A stretch of 58,576 nt of DNA from JBBSMX01 sp038232935 (GTDB lineage: Bacteria; Bacteroidota; Rhodothermia; Rhodothermales; JANQRZ01), in NCBI GenBank assembly GCA_038232935.1, contig JBBSMX010000006.1, positions 1 through 58,576 on the forward strand. Reading direction: 5' to 3'. The position numbers were made by a program, and so were the translations under genes. Each line of letters opens with the position of its first letter. The stretch's first letter is position 1. The notes beneath the pieces are model-generated. The model did not search any database, was not told the DNA's origin, and saw nothing but the letters and a program-made list of their open reading frames with translations. Shown piece by piece: positions 56,600 through 58,576 of this stretch.

Positions 56600-57763
56600 A
56601 TGGACCTCTTCGCACAGAACGCCCCGACCGATGCTGACGAGCTCCGCGCCCTCGTCGCGCTCTCGCTCGTGCCGGGCGTGGGGCCGGGGCGGATCCGCGC
56701 GCTCCTCGCTCATTTCGGTGCGGCCTCGGCGGTGCTGACGGCCTCGGTCGGAGCGCTCGCGCGGGCGGAGGGCGTCGGGCCGCAGACGGCTCAGGCGATC
56801 CGCAGCTTCGACGGCGACGCCGTCGTCGACGCTCAGTTCGAACAGGCCGCGCGCGTCGGGGCCGAGCTGATCCCGCTGTGGGACGCGCGTTATCCGCGCC
56901 TGCTCCGGCAGATCTACGACCCGCCCGCCGTGCTCTGGCTGCGCGGCGACCTACTTCCGCAGGACGGTCGCGCCATCGCCATCGTCGGGACGCGGCGGGC
57001 GACGGACTACGGCAAGCGCGTCGCGCACCACTTCGCCTTCGAGCTCGCGCAGCGCGGCTTTACCATCGTCAGCGGCCTCGCCTACGGCATCGACGCGGCG
57101 GCGCATCGGGGCGCGCTCGAAGCGGGCGGGCGGACGCTCGCCGTGCTCGGCTCCGGCGTGGACCGGATCTATCCCGGTCGGAACAAGCCCCTCGCCGAGC
57201 AGATCGCTGGCGGGCAGGGCGGCGTCCTCTCGGAGTTCGCCCTCGGCACGAAGCCGGACGCGCCGAACTTCCCGCGCCGCAACCGGATCATTTCGGGCTG
57301 CTCGCTCGGCACGCTCGTCGCCGAGGCGCGGAAGACGGGTGGGGCGCTCATCACCGCGTGGATGGCGCTCGAACAGAACCGCGAGGTGTGGGCTGCCCCC
57401 GCCGCCCTGTTCGCTCCGACGGGCGAGGGCACGAACCAACTCATCCGCAAGGGCTACGCGACCCTCGTGACGACCGTCGACGAACTGCTCGAAGAGCTCG
57501 ACGGGCAACTCGCCGTGCCTGTCGCATCGTCCGGCGCTGCGCCCGCCGGCACACCGGAAGCCGCACCGATCGCCGCGCCGCCGCCCGACCTCAACGGCCC
57601 GGAGCGGAAGCTCTACGACGCGCTCACGACGGAGCCCGTCCACCTCGACACGCTCTGCGAGCGCAGCGGGCTTGACACGTCGAACGCGCTCGTGTACCTG
57701 CTCTCGCTGGAGTTCAAAGGACTCGTCCGGCAGCTTGCGGGCAAACAGTTCTTCCGCGCCTGA
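56600..57763 (+). CDS. dprA: DNA-processing protein DprA
   Basis: 387 residues from ATG 56600. N-terminal HhH-like region (LVPGVGPGRIRALLAHFG), then the Rossmann fold: RAIAIVGTRRATDYG, IVSGLAYGIDAAAHRGALEAGG, LGSGVDRIYPGRNKPLAEQI, LSEFALGTKPDAPNFPRRNRIISG. A C-terminal winged helix domain follows a Pro/Ala-rich linker (ERKLYDALTTEPVHLDTLCERSG). It loads RecA on incoming single-stranded DNA during transformation. Family size and motif order fit. Confidence 0.92.
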   Translation: MDLFAQNAPTDADELRALVALSLVPGVGPGRIRALLAHFGAASAVLTASVGALARAEGVGPQTAQAIRSFDGDAVVDAQFEQAARVGAELIPLWDARYPRLLRQIYDPPAVLWLRGDLLPQDGRAIAIVGTRRATDYGKRVAHHFAFELAQRGFTIVSGLAYGIDAAAHRGALEAGGRTLAVLGSGVDRIYPGRNKPLAEQIAGGQGGVLSEFALGTKPDAPNFPRRNRIISGCSLGTLVAEARKTGGALITAWMALEQNREVWAAPAALFAPTGEGTNQLIRKGYATLVTTVDELLEELDGQLAVPVASSGAAPAGTPEAAPIAAPPPDLNGPERKLYDALTTEPVHLDTLCERSGLDTSNALVYLLSLEFKGLVRQLAGKQFFRA

Positions 57764-57787
57764 GCGGATGGCGTCGCCCGCGTTCGG

Positions 57788-57795
57788 TATCTTGG
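57788..57795 (+). promoter_or_regulatory. Putative -7 element TATCTTGG for the EEP-family gene
   Basis: TATCTTGG lies 26 bp before ATG 57821. It fits the recurring TATCTTnn element; no clear -33 box is seen. Confidence 0.35.
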
Positions 57796-57820
57796 TGCGC
57801 CTCTCCCCACGGCCCCTCCG

Positions 57821-58576
57821 ATGCTCGCCGCTCTGCAAATCGTCCTGCTCGTCCTCGCGCTCGCCGCGCTCGTCGCCTCCGCGCTGTCGAGCCTGCCGTG
57901 GCCGTACTGGTGGACGCGGATGTTCGACTTCCCGCGCCTTCAGATCTTTGTGATCGCGGCCCTCGTGCTCGCGGTCTATACCGGGGTGAACCTCGCGACG
58001 GGCGACATGGACACGTTCGAGTGGATCGTGGCCGGGTTGCTCGCGCTCGTGCTCGTCTACCAACTCGTGTGGATCGCCCGGTACTCGCGGCTCACGCCGG
58101 TGCAGAGCGAGATGGTGTCGGGCATCCCGCGCGGGCGGCGGCTCCGGCTCCTCATGACGAACGTGTTGATGAAAAACCGCGACTTCGAGAAGTGGCACGC
58201 GGTGGTCGCCCCCGAGGACGCCGACGTGATCGTGGGCGTCGAGACGGACCAGTGGTGGGCCGACCAGATGCGTGTGCTCGAAGCGGACTACCCGCATAAA
58301 AAGGAGATCCCGCAGGACGACACGTATGGGATGGTGGTCTACTCGCGGTTCCCGCTCGAAGATCTCGAAGTCAAGCGGCTCGTCGAGGACGAGGTGCCGA
58401 GCGTGTGGGCGCGTGTGCGGCTCCCGGGCGGCCCCCGCGTCCAGCTCGTCTTCGTCCACCCGCGCCCCCCGCGCCCGGACATCGGGCAGGACTCGTACCT
58501 CCGCGACGCCGAGCTCGTCCTCGTAGCCCGCGCCGTCGAGCCGCTGGAGCGGCCCGTCGTCGTGGCGGGCGACTTC
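57821..58576 (+). CDS. Membrane-anchored endonuclease/exonuclease/phosphatase-family protein (partial)
   Basis: 252 residues from ATG 57821, open to the window edge. Three N-terminal TM segments (ALQIVLLVLALAALVASALS; LQIFVIAALVLAVYTGVNL; WIVAGLLALVLVYQLVWIA) precede an EEP domain: RLRLLMTNVLMKNRDFEKWH, ADVIVGVETDQWWADQM, YGMVVYSRFPLEDLEV, VQLVFVHPRPP, PVVVAGDF. The first Asn and Glu of the metal site (TNV, VET) and the late GDF are visible; the final His lies beyond the edge. Substrate unknown. Confidence 0.75.
   Translation, partial: MLAALQIVLLVLALAALVASALSSLPWPYWWTRMFDFPRLQIFVIAALVLAVYTGVNLATGDMDTFEWIVAGLLALVLVYQLVWIARYSRLTPVQSEMVSGIPRGRRLRLLMTNVLMKNRDFEKWHAVVAPEDADVIVGVETDQWWADQMRVLEADYPHKKEIPQDDTYGMVVYSRFPLEDLEVKRLVEDEVPSVWARVRLPGGPRVQLVFVHPRPPRPDIGQDSYLRDAELVLVARAVEPLERPVVVAGDF

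Noticed and set aside
1..58576. CRISPR array
   Set aside because: No run of identical spaced repeats was seen. The 7-nt repeats are degenerate and lack spacers.

Overview
The window is high-GC DNA from a bacterium most like a Rhodothermota/Rhodothermales (Bacteroidota-side) species. The grounds are family content (ExbB/ExbD beside HU-like/SPOR proteins, a CBM9+DUF5916 outer-membrane protein, a carbamoyl-phosphate synthase large chain ending near 943 residues), weak Shine-Dalgarno signals, and -7 promoter elements of the TAnnTTnn type (often TATCTTCC) 15-50 bp before start codons. No rRNA, tRNA or CRISPR array was recognised.

Layout. (1) 1-11571, plus strand: an accessory cluster that looks like the right-hand end of an extracellular contractile injection system (eCIS) or related tail-like locus. 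It holds a WVFW-repeat protein with an in-frame amber codon, two paralogous tail-type proteins, a DUF6519-like protein with Ig-like domains, a secreted protein combining a CBM9/DOMON-like region, a TM pair and a LecA-like lectin domain, and two DUF4157 (eCIS core domain) proteins. Sheath, tube, baseplate and ATPase genes would lie left of the window. (2) 11650-19580, minus strand: a compact envelope operon (TPR protein, outer-membrane protein, two HU-like proteins, one fused to TM and SPOR, ExbB, ExbD). (3) 19845-28822: a membrane-anchored DUF883-like protein, PfkB kinase, HhH protein, a heptaheme-TPR lipoprotein with a monoheme EF-hand lipoprotein, folB, a folK-deoxynucleoside kinase fusion, and tonB. 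(4) 29253-33598: carA, a small ORF and carB, behind a promoter and a leader terminator. (5) 34030-36860: SCP2, phasin and WS/DGAT acyltransferase genes, pointing to neutral-lipid or polyester storage. (6) 36861-38166: a 1.3 kb lower-GC non-coding stretch rich in hairpins. (7) 38167-47193: pssA, purS, clpS, a DUF5916 protein, a frameshifted YigZ/IMPACT gene, dctP and small enzymes. (8) 48613-52853: a small defence island (RHH-PIN toxin-antitoxin plus a one-polypeptide type ISP/IIG restriction-modification enzyme) bracketed by two copies of the dctM 3' end. (9) 52815-58576: dctM, dctQ, rnhA, obgE, dprA and a partial membrane-anchored EEP-family protein.

Non-genic highlights: at least six intergenic elements built from degenerate 7-nt repeats, most with a second, inverted arm. 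Two of them place the start codon of a signal-peptide protein at the hairpin apex. There are also two palindromic dispersed repeats of types seen in many bacteria (30683-30739 and 54756-54910).
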